Origin: JBBTVP01 sp038063175 | GTDB lineage: Bacteria > Patescibacteriota > Minisyncoccia > UBA6257 > 1-14-0-10-40-38 | Reading direction: 5' to 3' | Assembly: GCA_038063175.1 (NCBI GenBank) | Contig: JBBTVP010000007.1 | Location: 1-46,155, forward strand | DNA: 46,155 bases | Shown here: positions 26,425 through 33,201 of the stretch, piece after piece | Layout of the letters: each line of letters starts with the position of its first letter | Position numbering within the stretch: the stretch's first letter is position 1 | The notes under the pieces: generated by a model | Seen by the model: only the letters and a program-made list of their open reading frames with translations | What the model was told of the DNA's origin: nothing | The model's database searches: none | Program-made: the position numbers and the translations under genes

Positions 26425-26984
26425 TTTTTGGTTCGGTCTGCGTCTTCTGATTTCCTTTTTTCTCGGGTAGCGAGCCGATCAGATTTTGCGATTTCATAAA
26501 ATTTCTTCGCACGATCAAGAATTAAAAAACCATTCAAATGGTCAACCTCATGCTGAAATACGCGCGCAAGGAATCCCCACGCTTTTATTTTCAGGGGTTT
26601 GCCGTTAGGGTCGAGCCCAGAAATAACAATGCGGGTGCTCCGTGCAACTGGTCCATAAATATCAGGCACGCTTAAACACCCTTCTTCAAGAAGGTCAGTT
26701 TCTTTCCCTTGCTTTATAATTTCGGGGTTTACCACGGCGTAGAATTTTGGTTTTCCTTTCCCGTTCGGAGGTGGCACCTCCGCGACAAAAAGACGCATAT
26801 CGAGTCCAATCTGATTTGCGGAAAGGCCTACGCCCTCTGCGTCGCGCATCATGACCCTCATATTTTTTATAAGATCTTTAAGTTGAACCCGGTTTTCTTC
26901 GGTGATATGAACGAGAGAAGTCTTTTTCCGGAGAATCTTCGGATCGGGATCCGATACGGTGACAATCAAAAGATCCTTATTCAT
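26421..26984 (-). CDS. def: peptide deformylase
   Basis: Removes the formyl group from new proteins. 187 residues. All three motifs are present: GVGLSANQIG (51-60), EEGCLSVP with metal ligand C103, and QHEVDHLNG with metal ligands H145 and H149 and the catalytic Glu146. A highly charged C-terminal tail (about 160-187) is extra and probably disordered. It is coupled by ATGA overlaps to the small gene upstream and to fmt downstream, the usual functional pairing of deformylase with formyltransferase. Confidence 0.96.
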   Translation of the reverse strand: MNKDLLIVTVSDPDPKILRKKTSLVHITEENRVQLKDLIKNMRVMMRDAEGVGLSANQIGLDMRLFVAEVPPPNGKGKPKFYAVVNPEIIKQGKETDLLEEGCLSVPDIYGPVARSTRIVISGLDPNGKPLKIKAWGFLARVFQHEVDHLNGFLILDRAKKFYEIAKSDRLATREKRKSEDADRTKK

Positions 26985-27250
26985 TTTTTAGCGTTAAGAT
27001 TCGCAATAATCCTCATGAAGTATGCGCCCTGGTTTGATATGCCCTTTTTCTCCGCTACCGACTTTGCGATGCGGAGAAGCGCGGACGCATCTTGCTCTTT
27101 TGCGAGTTTAATATAGAGGGACTTATGGAGACGATCGCCGAGAATATCAGCGATTTCGAGCCCCACTACTTGATGCTTCGCGTATGCGCGCGTTTTTTTT
27201 GAGCGCTTCGTGAGTTCCGCGAAATAATCGCTGTCGCGGAGGCGTTCCAT
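26981..27250 (-). CDS. small conserved hypothetical upstream of def
   Basis: 89 residues, basic and helical, with no membrane segment or cysteine. The order (RDSDYFAELTKRSKKTRAYAKHQ, then GLEIADILGDRLHKSLYIKLAKE and ALLRIAKSVAEKKGISNQGAYFMRII) resembles small CPR proteins placed before def. The pattern of short helices suggests RNA or protein binding, which I cannot confirm. It overlaps def by 4 bases (ATGA) and is the first gene of the three-gene unit. Confidence 0.72.
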   Translation of the reverse strand: MERLRDSDYFAELTKRSKKTRAYAKHQVVGLEIADILGDRLHKSLYIKLAKEQDASALLRIAKSVAEKKGISNQGAYFMRIIANLNAKK

Positions 27251-27290
27251 ACCCTAAAAGTATAAACCGATTTTCGGATTTTCCCAAGTT

Positions 27291-27319
27291 TTGCATTCAT
27301 ATATACTGCGTAGTAATAT
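27291..27319 (+). promoter_or_regulatory. promoter of the S41 protease gene
   Basis: TTGCAT (27291-27296), a 17-base spacer and TAATAT (27314-27319). The first ATG is at 27329, so the leader would be only about 3 bases. Confidence 0.55.
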
Positions 27320-27328
27320 AGAGAACAT

Positions 27329-28579
27329 ATGTTTATGGATATACTAAAAAAACTATTTTCGAAGCGAACGATCGCGGTTTTTGTAGGTGCGGTGATCCTC
27401 GTTGGTACTGGCGGTGCATCGTATATAACCGGATATCAAAGTGGAACTGAAAATCCTAAGACGATTCGAATAGAAGGCGTAGCGAATATCGACGATCCAG
27501 ACACCACCATTGATTTCGCTTCGTTTTGGGATGCGTGGGACAAACTGAAGAGATACCACTTGAAAGCGAAGAACGCGGCGGATAAGGATTTTCTCTATAG
27601 CGCAATCGACGGACTCGCTGCGACTTTTAAAGATCCGAACACCGTCTTCTTTCCTCCAGAAGAAGCAAAAAATTTCACGCAGACCATGGAGGGTCACTTC
27701 GGGGGGATCGGGGCGGAAATCGGGCTTAATCGTTCAGACGAACTGGTCATTGTTATTCCACTCAAACGTTCACCGGCAGAACGCGCGGGGCTGAAAGGAG
27801 GCGATAAAATTTTAGAAATTAATGACATGAAAACCGACGGTATCACGATTGATGAGGCGGTTTCGAAGATTCGTGGACCGGTAGGTACCGGCGTGACACT
27901 TGCCGTGCTCCGCGAAAGCTGGGGTACACCGCGTGATATCGAAATTCAACGGGAAACAATCGTGGTGCCCACCATCGATACAGAAATCAAGGATGAAATC
28001 AGTCATGTCCGGCTCTATAACTTCAATGCAGAAGCAGGATCAGCATTCCATGTGGAAGGGTATCTGAAATCGGTAACCGAAGGCGCAAAGGGCATGATCC
28101 TCGATCTTCGCGACAATCCAGGAGGATTTCTTGAAGTTGCCGTGAATATCGCTGGCTGGTTCTTGAATCGCGGAGATATTGTTGCAATCGAGAGATTTGC
28201 GGATGGAAGTGAAGACGAATTCCGCGCAAGTGGCAACGAAGCACTCAAAGATATGCCGCTCGTAATCATCGTGAACGAAAATTCCGCTTCTGCATCGGAA
28301 ATTCTCGCAGGAGCAATCAAAGATCACCGAGGTATCACTATTATTGGAGAACACAAACAAACGTATGGGAAAGGCACGGTGCAGGAAGTTCACCCACTCT
28401 CGGGTAATAGCGGTTCGCTTAAAATAACCGTTGGTGAATGGCTTCGACCAAGTAGGCAGAGTATCGAAAAAGTGGGTATCACTCCGGATCTCGTAGTTCC
28501 AGTCAGTGAAGATGATGTGCTTGCGGGACGTGATCCGGCGCTCGACCGGGCGTTCCAAATACTTAAAACGAAGATTTAG
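27329..28579 (+). CDS. S41-family carboxyl-terminal processing protease
   Basis: 416 residues (410 if ATG 27335 is used). An N-terminal membrane anchor lies at about 14-33, so the protease domain faces outward. Order: a helical segment, a PDZ domain (about 120-200, GGIGAEIGLNRSDEL and ERAGLKGGDKILEIND), then the S41 core with LRDNPGG, the catalytic Ser in NENSASASEI (S321) and the catalytic Lys in TYGKGTVQ (K348). Such CtpA/Prc-type enzymes cut proteins from the C-terminus in the cell envelope. It lies 6 bases before rplI, so the two may be co-transcribed. Confidence 0.93.
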   Translation: MFMDILKKLFSKRTIAVFVGAVILVGTGGASYITGYQSGTENPKTIRIEGVANIDDPDTTIDFASFWDAWDKLKRYHLKAKNAADKDFLYSAIDGLAATFKDPNTVFFPPEEAKNFTQTMEGHFGGIGAEIGLNRSDELVIVIPLKRSPAERAGLKGGDKILEINDMKTDGITIDEAVSKIRGPVGTGVTLAVLRESWGTPRDIEIQRETIVVPTIDTEIKDEISHVRLYNFNAEAGSAFHVEGYLKSVTEGAKGMILDLRDNPGGFLEVAVNIAGWFLNRGDIVAIERFADGSEDEFRASGNEALKDMPLVIIVNENSASASEILAGAIKDHRGITIIGEHKQTYGKGTVQEVHPLSGNSGSLKITVGEWLRPSRQSIEKVGITPDLVVPVSEDDVLAGRDPALDRAFQILKTKI

Positions 28580-28585
28580 CTCCCT

Positions 28586-29023
28586 ATGAAAGTGCTACTC
28601 CTCAAAGACGTGAAGGGGGTAGGTCGGAAAATGGAAGTGAAAGATGTTTCTGACGGATACGCACGGAATTTTCTTATCGCCCGTGGTTTTGCAACTCCGG
28701 CAGATAAAGCCGCGCTCGGGGTGCGTGGAGAATACGCTCGTAAGGAATCCGAAACAAAAGCCAAGTATCAAAAACTTGCCCAGGAAATCTCTGCTCAAGT
28801 TTTTGTGTTTGAGGTAAGGGTAGGATCAAGAGGGGAAATATTTGGATCGGTAACTACGAAGGATATTTTGGCAAAAATCGGGGCACGGGGAGCGGGCGAT
28901 GCGGAAGTTCAGCTCGAAAAGCCAATCCGAGAAATTGGCGTTCATAAAGTGCCTATCAAATTCCCGACGGGAATTCCAGGAACGCTTACTATTTCGCTCC
29001 TCGCAGTACGCTCACGAGCTTAA
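28586..29023 (+). CDS. rplI: ribosomal protein bL9
   Basis: 145 residues. The N-terminal domain is classic (MKVLLLKDVKGVGRKMEVKDVSDGYARNFLI), then the long connecting helix (KESETKAKYQKLAQEI) and the C-terminal domain (GEIFGSVTTKDIL, IREIGVHKVPIKFPTGI). bL9 binds 23S rRNA near the L1 stalk. Its presence has taxonomic value because several CPR lineages lack this protein. The last 35 bases overlap the 3' end of rpmA on the other strand. Confidence 0.96.
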   Translation: MKVLLLKDVKGVGRKMEVKDVSDGYARNFLIARGFATPADKAALGVRGEYARKESETKAKYQKLAQEISAQVFVFEVRVGSRGEIFGSVTTKDILAKIGARGAGDAEVQLEKPIREIGVHKVPIKFPTGIPGTLTISLLAVRSRA

Positions 29024-29273
29024 TGCCACGGCGAGAACCGTCGAATTTAGTCTTATTTCGGCTCGCGATTTTCACCGTACCCGAAAGCACTGCGTAGAGG
29101 GTGTCATCGCCCGCGCGTTTCACATTCCGGCCAGGCACAAAGTAAGTACCGCGCTGACGCACGATCACCTCGCCATTCCGGACTGCCTGTCCGTCGTTTT
29201 TCTTAATACCGAGACGCTTTGAAATAGAATCGCGTCCAAGTTTTGTTGAACCACCAGATTTAGTATGTGCCAT
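28989..29273 (-). CDS. rpmA: ribosomal protein bL27
   Basis: 94 residues. The N-terminus MAHTKSGGSTKLGRDSISKRLGIK is diagnostic and reaches into the peptidyl-transferase centre; there is no cleavable Firmicutes-type extension. Further typical segments are GEVIVRQRGTYFVPG and NVKRAGDDTLYAV. Its usual partner rplU (bL21) is not next to it. The 3' end overlaps rplI by 35 bases tail to tail, so each stop lies inside the other gene. Confidence 0.96.
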   Translation of the reverse strand: MAHTKSGGSTKLGRDSISKRLGIKKNDGQAVRNGEVIVRQRGTYFVPGRNVKRAGDDTLYAVLSGTVKIASRNKTKFDGSRRGIKLVSVLRGAK

Positions 29274-29292
29274 ATTTGCCTAAATTTTTTCA

Positions 29293-29369
29293 AAATTTAG
29301 CTGCAAATATGAGCATCCGCCGAATCCGCCGGCTGGCGGAGAAGGTGGATGCCCACCGCTGCTAAATTT
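29293..29369. repeat. large REP-like hairpin between rpmA and the exonuclease gene
   Basis: Outer arms AAATTTAGC (29293-29301) and GCTAAATTT (29361-29369) enclose a GC-rich inner palindrome with GCATCC / GGATGC arms and a CCGCC-GGCT-GGCGG tip (about 29313-29352). It occupies most of the 123-base divergent gap and has no T-run, so it is a palindromic repeat rather than a terminator. Confidence 0.6.
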
Positions 29370-29384
29370 ATTGAGGAAGTATAG

Positions 29385-29390
29385 TATACT
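29385..29390 (+). promoter_or_regulatory. -10 element of exonuclease gene, leaderless start
   Basis: TATACT ends 6 bases before the ATG at 29397, so the transcript would start at or next to the start codon. An overlapping TATAGT lies at 29380-29385. No good -35 is visible. Confidence 0.42.
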
Positions 29391-29396
29391 ATCCCC

Positions 29397-30119
29397 ATGC
29401 CGTCAACCTTAAAAAAACTGGTATTTGATATAGAAACGATTGGTGAAGATTTCAGTACGCTCGACAAAACAACGCAGGATTCGCTTACCCGATGGATTGA
29501 AAAAGAAGCCGGGGATAAGCAGGAATATGGGCTTCTTCTCGATGATTTGAAAAATGAACTTGGGTTCTCGCCACTCACCGGTTCCATTGTGGCAATTGGA
29601 GTGTTAGACGTTGATGCGGGCAAAGGCGGAGTGTACTACCAGTCACCAGACAAAAAAGCGGAACGATTCGAAGAAGATGGGGTAACGTATGAGGCGATGG
29701 ACGAAAAGGGAATTACGCGAAAATTTTGGGATATTGCAGAGCAGTACCAGGTATTTATTACGTTCAATGGCAGAAGTTTTGATGTGCCGTTTCTCCTAGT
29801 CCGGTCAGCGATACACGGGATACGCGCCACAAAAGATTTAATGAAAGGGCGGTATCTCTACCAGCAGCACGCGGATGCAATTCACATTGATCTTCTTGAC
29901 CAACTCTCTTTTTACGGAGCAATGCGGAGAAAAGGGAATCTTCATCTTTGGACAAGGGCATTTGGTATTCAAAGTCCGAAAGCGGGAGGAATCACCGGTG
30001 ACGATGTTTCGCTCCTTTTTAAAAAGAAAAAATACATCGATATCGCGCGCTACAACGCGCGTGATCTTGAAGCAACAAAAGAACTCTACAAAAAGTGGGA
30101 AGATTACCTAAATTTTTAA
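29397..30119 (+). CDS. predicted 3'-5' exonuclease (PolB-like, RNase H fold)
   Basis: 240 residues. DnaQ/PolB-like exonuclease motifs: Exo I LVFDIETIG (D11, E13), Exo II TFNGRSFDVPFL (about 120-131) and Exo III RYNARDLEATKELY (about 219-232). This matches the stand-alone PolB-like exonuclease family. It probably degrades or proofreads single-stranded nucleic acid; the substrate is unknown. It is a single gene with its own promoter, followed 26 bases later by a small membrane-protein gene. Confidence 0.86.
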   Translation: MPSTLKKLVFDIETIGEDFSTLDKTTQDSLTRWIEKEAGDKQEYGLLLDDLKNELGFSPLTGSIVAIGVLDVDAGKGGVYYQSPDKKAERFEEDGVTYEAMDEKGITRKFWDIAEQYQVFITFNGRSFDVPFLLVRSAIHGIRATKDLMKGRYLYQQHADAIHIDLLDQLSFYGAMRRKGNLHLWTRAFGIQSPKAGGITGDDVSLLFKKKKYIDIARYNARDLEATKELYKKWEDYLNF

Positions 30120-30145
30120 GTGAAACGTAGAAGGTAAATGGTGGA

Positions 30146-30325
30146 ATGGAACAAATAGAAAACGCCATGTTTGATAAAATTAAAAGTTGGTTTCATGAAC
30201 ACAAGCGCGAGGTGGTGCTTTTCCTTTTCATATTTCTTGTGTCAACGATAAGTTTTGGGGTTGGGTATCTTATGGGATTAGACCAAAGCCGGGCGCCGAT
30301 TGTGATTGAGAAAATAGCGGAATAG
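30146..30325 (+). CDS. small single-pass membrane protein (59 aa)
   Basis: ATG 30146 opens a 59-residue frame ending in TAG 30325. Residues about 24-44 form one membrane helix (VVLFLFIFLVSTISFGVGYL), preceded by a charged amphipathic N-terminus (KIKSWFHEHKRE) and followed by a short tail ending APIVIEKIAE. I associate the APIVIEK tail with small CPR membrane proteins. The positive-inside rule puts the tail outside. It is probably co-transcribed with the exonuclease gene. Function unknown. Confidence 0.65.
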   Translation: MEQIENAMFDKIKSWFHEHKREVVLFLFIFLVSTISFGVGYLMGLDQSRAPIVIEKIAE

Positions 30326-30371
30326 CGACAAGGATAATGTGACATGCGACAAGAGAAGCGGATAAATTGTA

Positions 30372-30402
30372 AAGCGCCGATGCAGGGAGTGCAGCGGCGC
30401 TT
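30372..30402. terminator. GC-rich hairpin between convergent small genes
   Basis: AAGCGCCG (30372-30379) pairs with CGGCGCTT (30395-30402) around a 15-base loop that itself contains two TGCA words. It sits between two converging genes. There is no T-run on either side, so termination is uncertain. Confidence 0.4.
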
Positions 30403-30426
30403 CGGCGTAGCGCGTCCAGAGACGTT

Positions 30427-30615
30427 TCACTTCTTCGGTAGTTCGGTTTTCGCCGCGACTCCTTTTATGATCACTTCGCATTCTCTTTGAAGTTCCGGAT
30501 CGTCTCGTAAGACTTCCCGAATGGATAGCAAGAATGCCACCATGCGAAGATCGAGTTTTTTTCTCTCTCTTACTCGATGAGTTGCAGATGTTTTGCCAGT
30601 TTTTCTCTTGGCCAC
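30427..30615 (-). CDS. small basic hypothetical protein (62 aa)
   Basis: 62 residues from a GTG start, supported by a strong GGAGG five bases upstream. The first 20 residues are very basic (KRKTGKTSATHRVRERKK), then one amphipathic helix (DLRMVAFLLSIREVL) and an acidic segment. No known family; the basic head suggests nucleic acid or ribosome binding. It lies 27 bases after the 3D-domain gene and shares its transcript. The clear Shine-Dalgarno sites here contrast with the leaderless-type starts of many neighbours. Confidence 0.68.
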   Translation of the reverse strand: MAKRKTGKTSATHRVRERKKLDLRMVAFLLSIREVLRDDPELQRECEVIIKGVAAKTELPKK

Positions 30616-30642
30616 GGGTACCTCCGGTTCAGGGACTTTTGG

Positions 30643-31116
30643 TCAGATTCTTGGAGTTGAGATGATCGAGACTTGAAGCCGCTTCACGCCCCACGCGCGA
30701 GCTTCCTTGTGTGTGGGAAAGCGAAGATCGATGTGATATTCGCCATCGCTTGTGCTTTGCCGCATCGCGCCTCCAGTGTCGTCCACGATCCGTGTTCCAG
30801 CACCAGGGACTAGAAGGATTGTTCCGTAGGAGAGTACGGATGGATCTGTGGCAGCTCCGCCGGGATCAGATGCCTTTCGGCCAAGCTTTACCTCGCGATC
30901 CGGTCCAAGCTCTGCCCAACTACCACAGCAGTCGGTGCATGGGCAATAGGCAGTGATTGTCATCGGGATGATCTGCCGATTGGGCTCGGTGACCCCCTGT
31001 TCTTCTTGTGAGGTTGGCCAGTTGCCCGCAACCATCGCAATGATCTGCGACAGGAGCACTACCCCCGCAGTGAAATCGACGACGAGCACAAACGCTACGC
31101 GAAGCCATGAACGCAT
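30643..31116 (-). CDS. 3D-domain protein (MltA/RpfB-like double-psi barrel)
   Basis: 157 residues. An N-terminal membrane anchor or signal (about 6-30) is followed by the 3D domain (about 50-155): TAYCPCTDCCG, ATDPSVLSYGTILLVPG, VDDTGGAMR and HIDLRFPTHKEA. These Asp residues give the domain its name and are thought to form the active site of peptidoglycan-acting lytic enzymes. It probably acts on the cell wall. AAGGAG lies five bases before the ATG, and a near-consensus promoter lies at 31161-31189, back to back with that of rnpB. Confidence 0.9.
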   Translation of the reverse strand: MRSWLRVAFVLVVDFTAGVVLLSQIIAMVAGNWPTSQEEQGVTEPNRQIIPMTITAYCPCTDCCGSWAELGPDREVKLGRKASDPGGAATDPSVLSYGTILLVPGAGTRIVDDTGGAMRQSTSDGEYHIDLRFPTHKEARAWGVKRLQVSIISTPRI

Positions 31117-31160
31117 AGAAGCTCCTTCTTCTCTGGTGGGTTTTCAGCGTACCGTGCAAA

Positions 31161-31189
31161 AGTATATGACAAACAATGGCTATTGTCAA
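31161..31189 (-). promoter_or_regulatory. near-consensus promoter of the 3D-domain operon
   Basis: On the minus strand TTGACA (31184-31189), a 17-base spacer and TATACT (31161-31166). Its -35 box overlaps the -35 box of the rnpB promoter on the other strand by five bases, so both cannot be bound by polymerase at once. Confidence 0.85.
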
Positions 31190-31211
31190 ATCCTGCAAAT
31201 GGCGCTATAGT
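31183..31211 (+). promoter_or_regulatory. rnpB promoter
   Basis: TTGTCA (31183-31188), a 17-base spacer and TATAGT (31206-31211). The predicted start, 7 bases on, is 31218, which is the first base of the RNase P P1 helix. Confidence 0.85.
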
Positions 31212-31217
31212 TGCATA

Positions 31218-31857
31218 CGGTAGTTCAGGCGCTACCCCCCTCCCTCAGACTATGTACTACGTGTATGTTCTGCAAAGTCTGAAAGATGGTAAGTTGTATA
31301 TCGGATACACCGCCGATCTTCGACAACGCTTTCAGGAACATCAGCAGGGACATTCTCGGGCAACCGCTTATCGCCGTCCATGGCATTTGTCGTACTACGA
31401 AGCCTATGACTCGGTTGATGACGCACGTGCGCGAGAAAGGCAACTGAAAAGATTTAAGTCAGCGTACGGTCAACTCAAAAAACGTCTCACCAAAAGCCTG
31501 AAGCTTAGATACATAGATTGAGGGAGGGGGGAGGAAAGTCCGGACACCCATCCGCCGATGAGGCGGAATAGGTAGCGGGTAACGCCCGCCAGCAGTAATG
31601 CAGAGGTGCGAACAGTGACGCCGCGTGGCGAAAGCTTTACGCGGGAGCCCTATCCCAAGCTTGATGGCTCAATTCCGCTATAGGGATGACAAAGCGGAGG
31701 TGCAACGGCTAAATCCTTACCTGGGTGCAAGGCCGTGTCCTCCGTAGCTTTATGCGAAGGAGGAAGTGCCGCTACAGGCGTAGAGCAATCTACGTCGCAG
31801 ATAAATTGCCGCCGCCCGCCGATGAGGCGGGAACAGAATCCGGCTTACGAACTACCG
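31218..31857 (+). ncRNA. rnpB: RNase P RNA with an ORF inserted in the P3 loop
   Basis: Catalytic RNA that trims tRNA 5' ends. P1 is CGGTAGTTC (31218-31226) with GAACTACCG (31849-31857). P2 is probably GGCG (31228-31231) with CGCC near 31812. P3 is CCCCCCTCCCTCA (31235-31247) with TGAGGGAGGGGGG (31519-31531), perfect over 13 bp. The universally conserved GAGGAAAGTCC follows at 31531, and ACAGAATCCGGCTTAC closes the core. Without the 271-base P3 loop the RNA is about 370 bases, normal for type A. The same hairpin CCGCCGATGAGGCGG occurs at 31552-31566 and, as probable P19, at 31816-31830. The L15 region reads GGCTAAA (31707-31713) where E. coli has GGUAAA, which could reflect tRNA genes without CCA. 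Confidence 0.95.
31252..31521 (+). CDS. GIY-YIG nuclease encoded inside the rnpB P3 loop
   Basis: 89 residues from ATG 31252. GIY-YIG domain: MYYVYVLQS (GIY position), LYIGYTADLRQRFQEH (YIG with the catalytic Arg), and EAYDSVDDARARERQLKRFK with the family Glu/Arg. It is of the small stand-alone type (UPF0213/YhbQ-like), without a DNA-binding extension. The coding region begins four bases after the 5' strand of P3, and its TGA stop (31519-31521) is the start of the 3' strand, so the gene fills the loop. No Shine-Dalgarno sequence precedes the ATG. An upstream extension to 31183 would run through the promoter and P1 and is unlikely. Whether it acts as a homing enzyme is unknown. Confidence 0.9.
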   Translation: MYYVYVLQSLKDGKLYIGYTADLRQRFQEHQQGHSRATAYRRPWHLSYYEAYDSVDDARARERQLKRFKSAYGQLKKRLTKSLKLRYID

Positions 31858-31860
31858 CAC

Positions 31861-31888
31861 AACTGCCCCGACTTCGGTCGGGGCAGTT
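31861..31888 (+). terminator. terminator of rnpB
   Basis: A perfect 12-bp stem, AACTGCCCCGAC / GTCGGGGCAGTT, closed by a TTCG loop, three bases after the P1 helix. The T-run is weak (TGTATGTTG). Confidence 0.8.
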
Positions 31889-31899
31889 TGTATGTTGTA

Positions 31900-32355
31900 T
31901 CAGAGAAGACGTGGTGCGTCTTCGGAGGGGATGGGCGATCCATCGAGTGCCTGGTTCACCATTTTATCTGCCTCCTTATTTTCTTCCCGGGGGATTTTTT
32001 TAAACGTTACGGATTTAAAATCCTGAATAAGATTCCACGCCTCTATAAAAAGAGTTTGAAGTTCTGGTTCGAGGATTTTATATTGTCCGCCGATCTGTTT
32101 GTATATAAGTTCTGAATCAAGACGAAGTTCGACGTCGGTTTTTTTAGCTTCAGTTTTTCCTAAAAGCTGCTTCGCCTTTTTCAGTGCCGCAATGACCGCT
32201 TTGTATTCGGCAACATTGTTTGTAGTGTTGCCAATCACTTCACCATAACGACGACCCCCGACAATATAGCCGATTGCGGCAGGACCCGGGTTTCCCCTTG
32301 CGCCGCCATCGGTTGAAATAAGGAGCTTTGCGTCAGTAAAAAGTTTTTCGTCCAT
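31900..32355 (-). CDS. rnhA: ribonuclease HI
   Basis: Cuts RNA in RNA-DNA hybrids. 151 residues; the four acidic active-site residues are visible: D16 (STDGGARGNPG), E50 (NNVAEYKAV), D80 (RLDSEL) and D130 (REENKEADKMVNQAL). A short acidic tail follows. It lies 3 bases downstream of the DHH-family gene, on the same strand, and converges on rnpB. Confidence 0.94.
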   Translation of the reverse strand: MDEKLFTDAKLLISTDGGARGNPGPAAIGYIVGGRRYGEVIGNTTNNVAEYKAVIAALKKAKQLLGKTEAKKTDVELRLDSELIYKQIGGQYKILEPELQTLFIEAWNLIQDFKSVTFKKIPREENKEADKMVNQALDGSPIPSEDAPRLL

Positions 32356-32358
32356 GGT

Positions 32359-33192
32359 TTAAGCAATAACTCTCCAGGGAAGGTTTTCGCCTTTTTTAAG
32401 AAGAAAACCGGCAGCATTCCGATGACCACCCCCCCCATATTTGCGCGCAATTCGCGTTACATCGACGTTTCCTTCGGATCGAAGAGAAACCCTTAACCCT
32501 TGCGAAAATTGATGCCAGACCACGCCTATGCGCGAGGAACTCATAAGCGCAAGTTCATGTCCTAATTCCGAGGCAAAAATAGAAGAATTGACCGCGTAAC
32601 AGGTTTTTCTGTGCCATGTAACACGCACCGCCCTCGTAAGAATACGACGCATAAGTGCTTCCTCATATTCGCGCATCGCTTTTCCCTTTTCGATAAGGCG
32701 TTTTCGAATATGGGGATGTTCGAAATTTGTTACAAACCGATCCCACGCCTTGAATTCATGCGGGATGAGCTCAAAAAGAACCGAGACAACTTTTGTATTT
32801 GGGAGACTAAATTTCCAAAGATCAACATCTTCGACGTAGCGTAAAAAGAGAGGAACCTGTTTCTTGGGGTGAAAATAATGCCAGGCGAGCACCGCACCAG
32901 AACGGTTGAGTGCAAAATGCTTCTCATCCGCGAGATTCGCAGAAGGTTCCGCCATCCGGTGGTGATCAATCGCGATGACTCGCGCTGCTTCCCTTACCAC
33001 TTTTTCCATCACCGGAACCGGAAACGAAAAATCTATAATATAAATCGTCCGACCTTTCAGATTTTTAGGAAGAGGCGCTTGGTGGTGTGCGGCGATATAG
33101 TCCGCACGATTCCCGAATTTTTTCCAGGCAGCCCATCCGCCACTCATGCCGTCCGGACAATCGGCATGGTAGATCACAACCGGGCGTTTCAT
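32359..33192 (-). CDS. DHH-family phosphoesterase
   Basis: 277 residues from ATG 33192 (a TTG two codons earlier is possible). DHH motifs: YHADCPDGM near the N-terminus, IDFSFP, IDHHRM with the name-giving DHH, and the DHHA1 C-terminal GGGGHRNAAGF. These enzymes hydrolyse phosphodiester bonds in short oligonucleotides or cyclic dinucleotides (RecJ, NrnA and GdpP relatives). It is short and lacks the RecJ OB fold, so an NrnA-like nano-RNase or pAp-phosphatase role is more likely. It sits 9 bases after pgk, in one run with rnhA. Confidence 0.88.
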   Translation of the reverse strand: MKRPVVIYHADCPDGMSGGWAAWKKFGNRADYIAAHHQAPLPKNLKGRTIYIIDFSFPVPVMEKVVREAARVIAIDHHRMAEPSANLADEKHFALNRSGAVLAWHYFHPKKQVPLFLRYVEDVDLWKFSLPNTKVVSVLFELIPHEFKAWDRFVTNFEHPHIRKRLIEKGKAMREYEEALMRRILTRAVRVTWHRKTCYAVNSSIFASELGHELALMSSSRIGVVWHQFSQGLRVSLRSEGNVDVTRIARKYGGGGHRNAAGFLLKKGENLPWRVIA

Positions 33193-33201
33193 GCCCAAAG
33201 G

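Noticed and set aside
31183..31251. Longer GIY-YIG protein starting at 31183
   Set aside because: The added 23 codons cover the rnpB -35/-10 boxes and the P1 and P3 strands, so they are not expected to be translated from this transcript.
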